DNA of 12,981 nucleotides from positions 1 through 12,981 of the forward strand of contig JAQTZX010000018.1 of assembly GCA_028687525.1 (NCBI GenBank). Direction: 5' to 3'. Shown piece by piece: positions 6,960 to 12,981 of the stretch. Below the pieces are notes generated by a model, which worked only from the letters and a program-made list of their open reading frames with translations, made no database searches and was not told the origin of the DNA. Origin of the DNA: Candidatus Omnitrophota bacterium. GTDB taxonomy: Bacteria; Omnitrophota; Gorgyraeia; Gygaellales; Profunditerraquicolaceae. Position 1 is the first letter of the stretch. Each line of letters opens with the position of its first letter. The position numbers were made by a program, and so were the translations under genes.

Positions 6960-8177
6960 CTAATCTCCGCCTATCTTGCTGATGATGGAGATAAGCGGCA
7001 GGAACACGGAAACCGCTATTCCGCCGACCACCACGCCCATTACGATTATCATGATGGGCTCGAATAACGCGAATATCTTCTTGATAGTCGCGGGAACCTC
7101 CCTATCGTAAAACTGGTTCACCTTTTCCAGGACCTCGCTTAAAGCGCCGGTCTGTTCTCCGACGCCGATCATACGGATAACCAGGGCCGGGAACTGTCCG
7201 GAATTATCCAACGCGGTGGATATTCGCTCCCCCGCGTTCACGTAATCCTGGGCTTTCTTTATTGATTTCTCGAAATACTTATTCCCCATAACTTCGGAGG
7301 CGATACCCATGGCGTTGAAAACCGCCACGCCCGAACGCAATGCGAGCGAAAAAGTGTGGCAAAACCGGGAAAGGGCTATTTTTATCATCAACCCGCCGAA
7401 AATCGGCAGTTTTAGTTTTAACTTATCCAGGGTATACCCGCCGTTTTCCGTATTGCCGAACATCTTCAATCCCGCCACGATCCCGATCCCGGATACAATC
7501 ATAAGCCACCAGAATTTCCGGAATACCTTGCTGATCAACAAGACTATCTGTGTGGGAAGAGGCAAAGCCACGCCTAATTCGGCGAACATCGGTTCGAATT
7601 TCGGGATAACCACCCCCACCAGCACAGCCACCACCCCCACCATGACCACAAAAAGCATAACGGGATAAATGGAGGCTTCTTTGATCTTAGAATGCATTTC
7701 CAACTGCCATTCCAGCAGTTTTGACAAATCACCAAGCACGAACGCCAACTTACCCGTGCTTTCTCCCGCTCCCACGATTGAAAGGTACAATTTTGAAAAA
7801 ATCTGCGGGTGCGCGGTTAACGCATCTTTAAAAGAAACACCGGATTCCACATTACGGGAAATATCCTCCAGCAGTAACTTCAGTTTTGGGTTGGTATTCC
7901 CCTTTGAAAGATCGTGCAACGCGGATAAAAGCGGGATCCCGGCGTCAATGGATATGGCCAGTTGAGTGGTAAAATTAAGCACTTCTACGGGGCTCAATCT
8001 GACGAATTGCCTGGGGGAAACCGGCATCTTCTCGAAAGCCGTGGCCTGTTTAAAGGAAATAAGATAACAGCCCAGTTTATTGATCTGATTTCCCAGATCC
8101 GCTTCATTCAAGGCATTGACGATACCCTTTACCTCTTTTCCCGCGTTGTCACGCGCCCGGTAACTGTAATTCGGCAT
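6960..8177 (-). CDS. PilC/GspF-family inner-membrane platform protein
   Basis: A 405-residue polytopic protein of normal family length. The N-terminal segment PNYSYRARDNAGKEVKG is the usual start. Two T2SF domains follow (about 66-195 and 269-391), each with the GxGE-x-TG signature (GAGESTG at 137-143, GVGEQTG at 338-344). Membrane helices lie near 171-193, 222-240 and 372-397. PilC sits at the base of the pilus and couples the cytoplasmic motor ATPase to pilin insertion and extraction. It begins two bases after the PilX-like stop, with AGGAG eight bases before the ATG. No PilB or PilT ATPase gene is adjacent, so its motor must be encoded elsewhere. Confidence 0.95.
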   Translation of the reverse strand: MPNYSYRARDNAGKEVKGIVNALNEADLGNQINKLGCYLISFKQATAFEKMPVSPRQFVRLSPVEVLNFTTQLAISIDAGIPLLSALHDLSKGNTNPKLKLLLEDISRNVESGVSFKDALTAHPQIFSKLYLSIVGAGESTGKLAFVLGDLSKLLEWQLEMHSKIKEASIYPVMLFVVMVGVVAVLVGVVIPKFEPMFAELGVALPLPTQIVLLISKVFRKFWWLMIVSGIGIVAGLKMFGNTENGGYTLDKLKLKLPIFGGLMIKIALSRFCHTFSLALRSGVAVFNAMGIASEVMGNKYFEKSIKKAQDYVNAGERISTALDNSGQFPALVIRMIGVGEQTGALSEVLEKVNQFYDREVPATIKKIFALFEPIMIIVMGVVVGGIAVSVFLPLISIISKIGGD

Positions 8178-8179
8178 GC

Positions 8180-8710
8180 TTATTTCTCCTGCCAGCCTTC
8201 CGTATAATCAAGATTATTCTCGATCTGTTTTCCCGCCAGGACAGTACCGTCACGATACGCCTGTCCCTGGGCCCAGACTTTTCTACCGCCGGGGTTAAAC
8301 AACCAAAACCATCTGAACCGCCGGAGCCACCAAAAATATCCGCTGGTAGAACTGTAAATTTTAAATCTATACCGCGCGCCCGTGATCGAAGAGTACCAGC
8401 AGGAATCGTTTCCGGCGACATGAACGTCGGCCTCATCGTCATATTGACACGAAGACGCCGGGAACCATCCATAGGCAGTCCAATGATCTGCCGCATAAAG
8501 CCGGCCGTGCTCCAATCCCGCCTGCGCCGCGTAAAAAGCGGTCAACCCGTCCTGGTCCAAAGTACGCAGCCGGGCGTCCGACTGCCAGAGAGCCGCCAAA
8601 CCGGTACCGATAAAACCGACAAGGAATAAAAGAAACAACACGAAAATAAGAATTTGCCCTCCGCTGTTACCCCCGATCTTCTTCATATCTATCCGCTTTG
8701 CGCTGTGCAT
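8180..8710 (-). CDS. PilX-like minor pilus protein
   Basis: A 176-residue protein with one N-terminal hydrophobic helix (GGQILIFVLFLLFLVGFIG) followed by ARLRTLDQDGLTAFYAAQAGLEHGR, the pattern of PilX/GspK-type minor pilins; like many of these it lacks Glu5. PilX-type proteins help prime pilus assembly with PilV, PilW and FimT. The ATG at 8708-8710 was chosen: AGGA stands seven bases upstream, and it begins two bases after the PilW-like stop. An upstream in-frame start at 8767 would overlap that gene deeply; an ATG at 8684-8686 is the other option. Residues 125-138 (YFWWLRRFRWFWLF) are oddly aromatic, while the neighbouring frame there reads as a Gly/Ser linker, so a local pair of frameshifts is possible. 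Confidence 0.75.
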   Translation of the reverse strand: MHSAKRIDMKKIGGNSGGQILIFVLFLLFLVGFIGTGLAALWQSDARLRTLDQDGLTAFYAAQAGLEHGRLYAADHWTAYGWFPASSCQYDDEADVHVAGNDSCWYSSITGARYRFKIYSSTSGYFWWLRRFRWFWLFNPGGRKVWAQGQAYRDGTVLAGKQIENNLDYTEGWQEK

Positions 8711-8712
8711 TC

Positions 8713-9312
8713 TTAATTCCTGACCCGCACCTTTGAGCTGAGAATAAACACATGGTTTCCCGGACAATCGTATCCGCAGTCTTCATATTGTTCGGGATGC
8801 GGCATGAGCATAAGCGTAATAGTCACCTCATCGCCGCTTCTATCGAAAACATCCGTTCCGATTTCGGCATTAGCCACAAAATTAGCCAGTTCGGTCCTCT
8901 CGTCGTAAGCGCTATTGAGATTCGTCCCTGTCCCGCGGTATAGTATGGTCTTATCCCCTCTGGACGTGCCGTCGTCATCCTGATTGCCGATCCAATACCA
9001 AACCCGGTCGCTGTTGGAAGTCTGTCCCGCCCATAAAAAACGGATGGATGCGCCGCTGTTCTCAACCGAAACGGAATTTTTTTTCGCATTCCTCACTTCA
9101 TTGACCATGAAGGACATGGACGCCCGCGCGTTCTGGACACAATCAAAATAGTCCCTCTGCCTGCTCCAATCAATCAGGACTTTATGCAGGACGCCGCCCG
9201 CCACCAGTATCATAACGCTGAAAATGGTAAGGCTGACCAATATCTCGACAAGCGAAAATCCTTCCCGCTCAAAACCTGTCCCGGCAGATAATAAACGGCG
9301 GATCTTTATCAT
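8713..9312 (-). CDS. PilW-like minor prepilin
   Basis: A 199-residue prepilin with an 18-residue leader ending EREG, then FSLVEILVSLTIFSVMILVAGGVL, with Glu5 present. Residues 40-60 continue the amphipathic helix (SRQRDYFDCVQNARASMSFMVNEVRNA), a pattern common in PilW/GspJ proteins. The remainder is a beta-rich globular domain containing a Cys pair (CGYDC) near the C-terminus. Its ATG overlaps the preceding PilV-like stop as ATGA, implying coupled translation. It is probably part of the pilus priming complex. GspJ-like is the alternative name. Confidence 0.82.
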   Translation of the reverse strand: MIKIRRLLSAGTGFEREGFSLVEILVSLTIFSVMILVAGGVLHKVLIDWSRQRDYFDCVQNARASMSFMVNEVRNAKKNSVSVENSGASIRFLWAGQTSNSDRVWYWIGNQDDDGTSRGDKTILYRGTGTNLNSAYDERTELANFVANAEIGTDVFDRSGDEVTITLMLMPHPEQYEDCGYDCPGNHVFILSSKVRVRN

Positions 9313-9728
9313 ATATCCGCCTTCATCGTGGATAAAGCAACGGTGAAATTTTTTCCGCTTTTGGACCAGCCGACAGTCGCCGTGATCATTTTTAAAGAAG
9401 CCGGGGAATAGGGACCGCCGGCGATAGTCAACGTGCAGGCATAAAGAATCCCGTTGATCTTTCCTTCGCCGTCAACGCAGGAAGGGAATAAATCCGGTAC
9501 CACTAATGGATATTCCCCGTTGGAAACCGACGCGCTTACATCCTCAAGAGAATCCCAGTCGGAATAGTGCTCCAATATACCCCGGGCGAGATTCATCGCG
9601 ACGGTGCGTTCCCTGGTAATCCCCAGGCAGCGAGACCCCTGATGAAATACTCCCAGCATGGAAAGAAGCAAAGCGGCGAAAACCGCCGTGGCTATGCAAA
9701 CCTCGATGAGCGTCAGGCCTCTTTTCAT
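9309..9728 (-). CDS. PilV-like minor prepilin
   Basis: A 139-residue prepilin with the short leader MKRG before LTLIEVCIATAVFAALLLSMLGVFHQG. Glu5 is present and the pattern matches the PilV/GspI group (MNLARGILEHY resembles the usual A-x-x-x-x-E helix). Two codons, ATG ATG, overlap the stop of the upstream gene; the second (9726-9728) stands six bases after GGAGG and is preferred over the first (9729-9731). The frame is open up to 9995, but that part is the wrong frame of the CFI-box gene. With its neighbours it forms the fimT-pilV-pilW-pilX order of minor-pilin operons. Confidence 0.82.
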   Translation of the reverse strand: MKRGLTLIEVCIATAVFAALLLSMLGVFHQGSRCLGITRERTVAMNLARGILEHYSDWDSLEDVSASVSNGEYPLVVPDLFPSCVDGEGKINGILYACTLTIAGGPYSPASLKMITATVGWSKSGKNFTVALSTMKADI

Positions 9729-9730
9729 CA

Positions 9731-10501
9731 TCAGCCTCCGGTAAGCCTTTTCGCGCCCCAAACCACAGGTTTCAATAAAACCCTCACGGTCGTTCTCGCC
9801 CAGTCTCTTTCCGCGATATAATCCGCCAGAGGCGGACTGACCGTGTAATAAAATCTTTCGAATTCCCTGCCCCAATAATTCGTGGATAAATACATATCCC
9901 GGAATTTTTCCAATACGATTACCTCCTCCGGCTTTTTCCCCGTACCGGCCGTGCCGGACTTCCGTCCCGAATACGCCGCGGCCGCGATAAAACATCCGGA
10001 GCGCCGGCCTCTGCGGCTCCCACGGCCATAACCGGTATCCCTGAAAATACTTATCTCCTTCTGCCCGCCGGCATGTTTAATCGTGATAAGAGCGCCCTCG
10101 TTATCTTCGTCTCCGGCAATCTCCGCGGCCCCGGAGACCTTGGAAAACATGATCCGTGCCGGCGTCAGGTTATTCCCGCCAAAATCCTGGAAAGAATATA
10201 TATCCGCCGTCATATCCTGTTGTTTCACCAGGGTGTCGGAAACATCAAAAGATTCGTCGTCGTCGGAATCCTGATAGATGGAATAAGACTCATCGGAAAG
10301 GTTAAAAGACAAAAAGTAATTATACCGTTGGGTCTTTGCCAGTTCCCGGATCCAGGATATATTGGAGGATAAAACAACCGTTTCCGAGGTAAGCCTCTGC
10401 CGCCCCAGGACGGACATGGACAACATGGTCATGCCGAATAAAATCCCCGAGATACTCAAGCCGATGAGCAATTCGATCAGCGTAACACCGCGTTTTCGCA
10501 T
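9731..10501 (-). CDS. FimT/GspH-like prepilin with a C-terminal CFI-box domain
   Basis: A 256-residue two-part protein. Residues 1-155 are a GspH/FimT-like prepilin: leader MRKRG, then VTLIELLIGLSISGILFG, with an acidic stretch (QDSDDDESFD) near 77-86. After a Gly/Arg linker (GYGRGSRRGRRSG), residues 170-256 match the CFI-box C-terminal domain: CFIAAAAYSG, EVIVLEKFRDMYLSTNYWGREF, and YYTVSPPLADYIAE, ending in a hydrophobic helix. The CFI-box is known as a C-terminal module of secreted or surface proteins; its function is unclear. It is the first gene of the pilus operon, with GGGAG six bases before the ATG at 10499-10501. An upstream start at 10558 would lie over the promoter. The fusion places the module on a likely pilus-tip or priming protein. 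Confidence 0.85.
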   Translation of the reverse strand: MRKRGVTLIELLIGLSISGILFGMTMLSMSVLGRQRLTSETVVLSSNISWIRELAKTQRYNYFLSFNLSDESYSIYQDSDDDESFDVSDTLVKQQDMTADIYSFQDFGGNNLTPARIMFSKVSGAAEIAGDEDNEGALITIKHAGGQKEISIFRDTGYGRGSRRGRRSGCFIAAAAYSGRKSGTAGTGKKPEEVIVLEKFRDMYLSTNYWGREFERFYYTVSPPLADYIAERDWARTTVRVLLKPVVWGAKRLTGG

Positions 10502-10529
10502 ACCCTTCTCCCGTATATAATTACACCTT

Positions 10530-10558
10530 AGTATACTTCTAAACGAGCCTATTCTCAA
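10530..10558 (-). promoter_or_regulatory. Sigma70-type promoter of the minor-pilin/pilCMNO operon
   Basis: On the minus strand TTGAGA (10553-10558), a 17-base spacer and TATACT (10530-10535) match the sigma70 pattern well. Transcription should begin near 10523, about 20 bases before the ATG at 10501. The same -10 sequence serves the pilin promoter at 4438, which may keep the two units in step. Confidence 0.7.
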
Positions 10559-10620
10559 GCAATTTTTACCGGAGGTAATCCGCCGCGGCGAAAGCGAGGC
10601 TGCGGCAGCGATAAAACAAC

Positions 10621-11175
10621 CTACGGAGCATTATCATGCACCGCCATGATCACCAGTTCCCCTGCGGCAGAAGCAAGCCCTTGGCCGTCGCCCTGCACGT
10701 GGCCGCCTGCAAGATTTCCGTCGTCGATCATTTCATCAATCTTTATCATAGAAACCCGGGGAATCCTTCCCTGATTATCTGAAGTCATCATGCCGGCGCG
10801 GTCATCGTCAAAAACAACACAGCCGTCAAGAACTCCACTGCCGTCAAGATCAATGGTCGGATCCCAACCGATATGACCGCCCCAGGGATGGGCATTCAGC
10901 CATTTTTCCACATACGGACCGTCCCACCCGTTGACAGCAGGATTGGTCATGAACGGATTCAGCACATCGGTCAAACGGAACCTCATCGGCCAGATTCCGG
11001 TATCCGCATAATAAGCGAAAGCCGCGGTTTTTATGGTTCTGGCCTCGCTTATGGCGCGGCTGCACTTGGCTTTCTCGACAGCTTTAAAAGCATTCGGCGC
11101 GATTATCGCGGACAAAACCGAAATTATCGCGATGACCACAATTAACTCAACAAGCGTAAACGCGCGGCGTTTCAT
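10621..11175 (-). CDS. GspG-like pseudopilin, array member 1 (most downstream)
   Basis: A 184-residue prepilin: leader MKRRA, then FTLVELIVVIAIISVLSAIIAPNAFKA with Glu5. The mature domain holds YYADTGIWP (55-63), NGWDGPYVEKW (82-92) and HPWGGHIGWDP (96-106), the order found in GspG-type major pseudopilins. DLDGSGVLDG (109-118) is an EF-hand-like calcium loop. The -1 residue is Ala rather than Gly; prepilin peptidase usually prefers Gly but can accept Ala. GGGAG stands eight bases before the ATG. It follows the next array member by 24 bases and is the last of the array. It could build a pseudopilus or a second type of fibre. Confidence 0.88.
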   Translation of the reverse strand: MKRRAFTLVELIVVIAIISVLSAIIAPNAFKAVEKAKCSRAISEARTIKTAAFAYYADTGIWPMRFRLTDVLNPFMTNPAVNGWDGPYVEKWLNAHPWGGHIGWDPTIDLDGSGVLDGCVVFDDDRAGMMTSDNQGRIPRVSMIKIDEMIDDGNLAGGHVQGDGQGLASAAGELVIMAVHDNAP

Positions 11176-11199
11176 ATTCTTTTCTCCCGCTGTTCCGAG

Positions 11200-11802
11200 T
11201 TACCTGCTCCCGCGCGGGACTCCGGTCTGGCCTATCAACAACGAAATAAGATAATATGAATCCTCCGGAGAAGAAGCCCATATCCTGATCACATTCATAG
11301 TCCCGACATACCCCCATTGGCCGGTACCGTCTATAATCTCATCCATCCTGTAGGCGTCTGCCGACGGGAATCCATAACAGCACACGCTGATCCCGTCATT
11401 AACCTCATACACCCCGTCGCCGTTGAAATCGAACGTGCTGTCATACTGCTGGTTATCCGCCAGCACATAGTACCAGCCCGGATAACTGCCGGAAGGCAAT
11501 CCCGGCTGTACCAACGGACATTTTTCATACCGTTCCAGGTAAGGGCCATCCCATCCCGCTATCCCCGGATCCCGGAAAAAAGGCCCGGAGGCATCGAAGA
11601 TATAATGCGAAGCGACCCACCTGCCGGTATCCGAATAATACGAAAGCGTGGACAGTTTTATAGTCCTGAAACTTTCCAGTGTCCGCGCAATCTGCGCCTT
11701 GCGTATCGCCTTAAAAGCATTCGGCGCGATTATCGCCGAAAGGACCGCGATGATCGCGATGACCACAATAAGTTCTATAAGCGTAAATCCGCGCTGTTTC
11801 AC
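11200..11802 (-). CDS. GspG-like pseudopilin, array member 2
   Basis: A 200-residue prepilin beginning at GTG (11800-11802) with GAGG six bases upstream. Leader MKQRG precedes FTLIELIVVIAIIAVLSAII. YYSDTGRW (55-62) and AGWDGPYLERY (82-92) are the GspG markers; DFNGDGVYEVNDG (125-137) is a calcium-type loop and MDEIIDGTG (153-161) begins the tail. The N-terminal 81-base DNA block (11689-11769) matches array member 3 at 80 of 81 positions, although the rest of the two proteins differs greatly. The partial GspG DPWG motif is not evident. It is probably co-transcribed with its neighbours. Confidence 0.87.
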   Translation of the reverse strand: MKQRGFTLIELIVVIAIIAVLSAIIAPNAFKAIRKAQIARTLESFRTIKLSTLSYYSDTGRWVASHYIFDASGPFFRDPGIAGWDGPYLERYEKCPLVQPGLPSGSYPGWYYVLADNQQYDSTFDFNGDGVYEVNDGISVCCYGFPSADAYRMDEIIDGTGQWGYVGTMNVIRIWASSPEDSYYLISLLIGQTGVPRGSR

Positions 11803-11840
11803 GACTATCCTCGAGCCGGCAAAATGCCGTCAACAAACTG

Positions 11841-12470
11841 TTAATTACTTATCCCGCACGCACCGGTTCCCACAAGAAAATATATATAACAATAATCCGT
11901 TGACTGTACGACGTTCATGCTCCCGCGCCTTCCCACGATCCCCCCGCCGTCAAATATATTGTCGACTGCCAGGGCATCGCTTAATTCCAACCCGGCAAGC
12001 TGTATGCTGACCGCGTTTGTGATTTCAAGACTCCCGTTCCCGTCCAGATCGAACGACTGGGCATAACAACTTGTCCCGCCTATCCAATATGTACCGGGAT
12101 ACGTATATCCTCCGGAAACATACGCATGCACCAGCGGACTGCGCATGCTCTTATCCACATACGGGCCGTCCCAGCCTGAAACATTATCACCGTTAGCCAT
12201 CAGGGGAGGACTCGTAAAACTGTAAGACGCACAGCCGTTATTACGATGCCCGTAGCCGGGCGTACGAAAATAAAACGGGTCCGGAAACCTGCCGGTATCC
12301 GCGCTGTAGGCGATCAAGGCGCTCTTAAGAGTTTTGAAATCAGCCGCTGTTTTTGAAATCTGCGCCTTGCGTATCGCCTTAAACGCATTCGGCGCGATTA
12401 TCGCCGAAAGGACCGCGATGATCGCGATGACCACAATTAATTCAATAAGAGTAAACGCCCGGCATATCAT
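11841..12470 (-). CDS. GspG-like pseudopilin, array member 3
   Basis: A 209-residue prepilin: leader MICRA, then FTLIELIVVIAIIAVLSAII. SADTGRFPDP (56-65) and SGWDGPYVDK (98-107) mark it as GspG-like, with an insert of about 16 residues between them (NNGCASYSFTSPPLMANG) not found in the other complete members. DLDGNGSLEI (141-150) is a calcium-type loop. Five cysteines make disulfides possible. AGGAG stands eight bases before the ATG at 12468-12470. It begins 76 bases after the stop of the partial member and ends 38 bases before member 2. Its N-terminal DNA block (12357-12437) is nearly identical to that of member 2. Confidence 0.87.
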   Translation of the reverse strand: MICRAFTLIELIVVIAIIAVLSAIIAPNAFKAIRKAQISKTAADFKTLKSALIAYSADTGRFPDPFYFRTPGYGHRNNGCASYSFTSPPLMANGDNVSGWDGPYVDKSMRSPLVHAYVSGGYTYPGTYWIGGTSCYAQSFDLDGNGSLEITNAVSIQLAGLELSDALAVDNIFDGGGIVGRRGSMNVVQSTDYCYIYFLVGTGACGISN

Positions 12471-12546
12471 CCGAATGTCTCCTAACCGAATCAGGATTCC
12501 CCGTAAAAAACCGGTTTGTTATTCAGAACTCCCGATCCGAAAACGG

Positions 12547-12981
12547 TTAGAATTTGCTCAATCCTACGATCACATGGTCGTCGGAAGCATTCACCCCGTT
12601 GGGCAAGTATTCATCAACGCCTGCCTGCTGTAATTTTATTTCAAGCTTATCCGGAACCGCAGTGGCGTTCGAATCCCCGATATACCCGCATCCCGCTCCT
12701 CGCTGGACCGAACCATACCGCGGCCTCACGCTCACATAAGCACCCGGAGGAAGTGTCCATCCGCCTGAAGGCCAATACTCCCAATCATAGCTTCCCGCCC
12801 AGGGCGTAAGAATGGGGAATTTTTCAAGATACGGACCGTTCCAATTCGCCTGTATTATCGCATCCGCACCCGCCGGAGTAAAACCGCAGCAACGGGTCTG
12901 GTACGCGTTCCACCTGATAAAACCCGGATCCTCCTGGGGACAAACATCAGGAGGCCATAAGCCTATATCGGAATAGAAAGC
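12547..12981 (-). CDS. GspG-like pseudopilin, array member 4 (5' end outside window)
   Basis: The last 144 codons of a fourth paralog; its start and prepilin leader lie beyond the window edge. The visible part opens with AFYSDIGLWPPD, equivalent to the YYSDTGRW segment of the others, and contains NWNGPYLEKFP, the counterpart of GWDGPYLE with Asn replacing Asp. The tail differs: a Trp/Gly-rich section (WAGSYDWEYWPSGGW), no clear DxDG calcium loop, and an end reading DDHVIVGLSKF. An in-frame ATG-like start at 12735 could mislead annotation into calling a short separate gene. It is probably the same operon as members 1 to 3. Confidence 0.82.
   Translation of the reverse strand, partial: AFYSDIGLWPPDVCPQEDPGFIRWNAYQTRCCGFTPAGADAIIQANWNGPYLEKFPILTPWAGSYDWEYWPSGGWTLPPGAYVSVRPRYGSVQRGAGCGYIGDSNATAVPDKLEIKLQQAGVDEYLPNGVNASDDHVIVGLSKF

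Noticed and set aside
8149..8496. Alternative-frame ORF overlapping pilC and the PilX-like gene
   Set aside because: It has no recognisable start context and overlaps both genes; only its Gly/Ser stretch is interesting, as noted for a possible frameshift pair.
9729..9995. Long N-terminal extension of the PilV-like gene to 9995
   Set aside because: It is the wrong frame of the CFI-box coding region; the prepilin leader and GGAGG define the start near 9728.
10566..10578. Hairpin TTACC-GGA-GGTAA as terminator of the pseudopilin array
   Set aside because: The stem is only 5 bp and has no T-run after it on the minus strand.
12547..12735. Separate 62-residue gene
   Set aside because: The frame is open to the window edge and encodes pseudopilin motifs upstream, so this is only the tail of a larger gene.

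Overview
The window suggests an uncultured, Gram-negative-type bacterium with type IV pili. The combination of a TMTC-like GT-C/TPR protein, GspG-like pseudopilin arrays, a CFI-box C-terminal domain and scattered copies of a GGGGACGGTTCTATTTTT repeat fits Candidatus Omnitrophota or a similar lineage. This is an inference from gene style, not a phylogenetic result. All recognised protein genes lie on the minus strand, so transcription runs from high to low coordinates. No RNA gene, CRISPR array or transposase gene was seen.

Layout from the upstream (high-coordinate) end: (1) 10621-12981 holds four tandem GspG-like pseudopilin genes, the first cut by the window edge. They share an almost identical N-terminal helix but have very different C-terminal domains. 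(2) 4563-10501 is a compact type IV pilus operon, read from a good sigma70-type promoter at 10530-10558. Its order is a FimT/GspH-like prepilin with a CFI-box tail, a PilV-like prepilin, a PilW-like prepilin, a PilX-like protein, PilC, a natural PilM-PilN fusion, and PilO. Genes overlap by up to 4 bases or are separated by no more than 17. (3) 4017-4352 is a separate short type IVa-like major pilin with its own consensus promoter and a strong Shine-Dalgarno. (4) 102-3933 holds three glycosylation genes: a multi-spanning GT-C/TPR protein and two family 2 glycosyltransferases.

Three gene boundaries (1-100, 1734-1851, 4468-4552) carry copies of one short repeat in inverted pairs, forming perfect 26-30 bp palindromes. 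One copy supplies the last eight codons of the GT-C/TPR gene and leads directly into its stop codon. Another abuts the -35 element of the pilin promoter.

Together the genes describe pilus assembly (platform PilC, inner-membrane alignment complex PilMN-PilO, priming minor pilins, major pilin) beside sugar-transfer genes that could glycosylate pilin or envelope proteins. The motor ATPases (PilB/PilT), secretin (PilQ), PilP and prepilin peptidase are not in the window. The items most worth checking are the CFI-box prepilin, the PilM-PilN fusion, the mosaic pseudopilin array, the repeat palindromes at gene ends, and a possible 14-codon leader peptide coupled to the GT-C/TPR gene.
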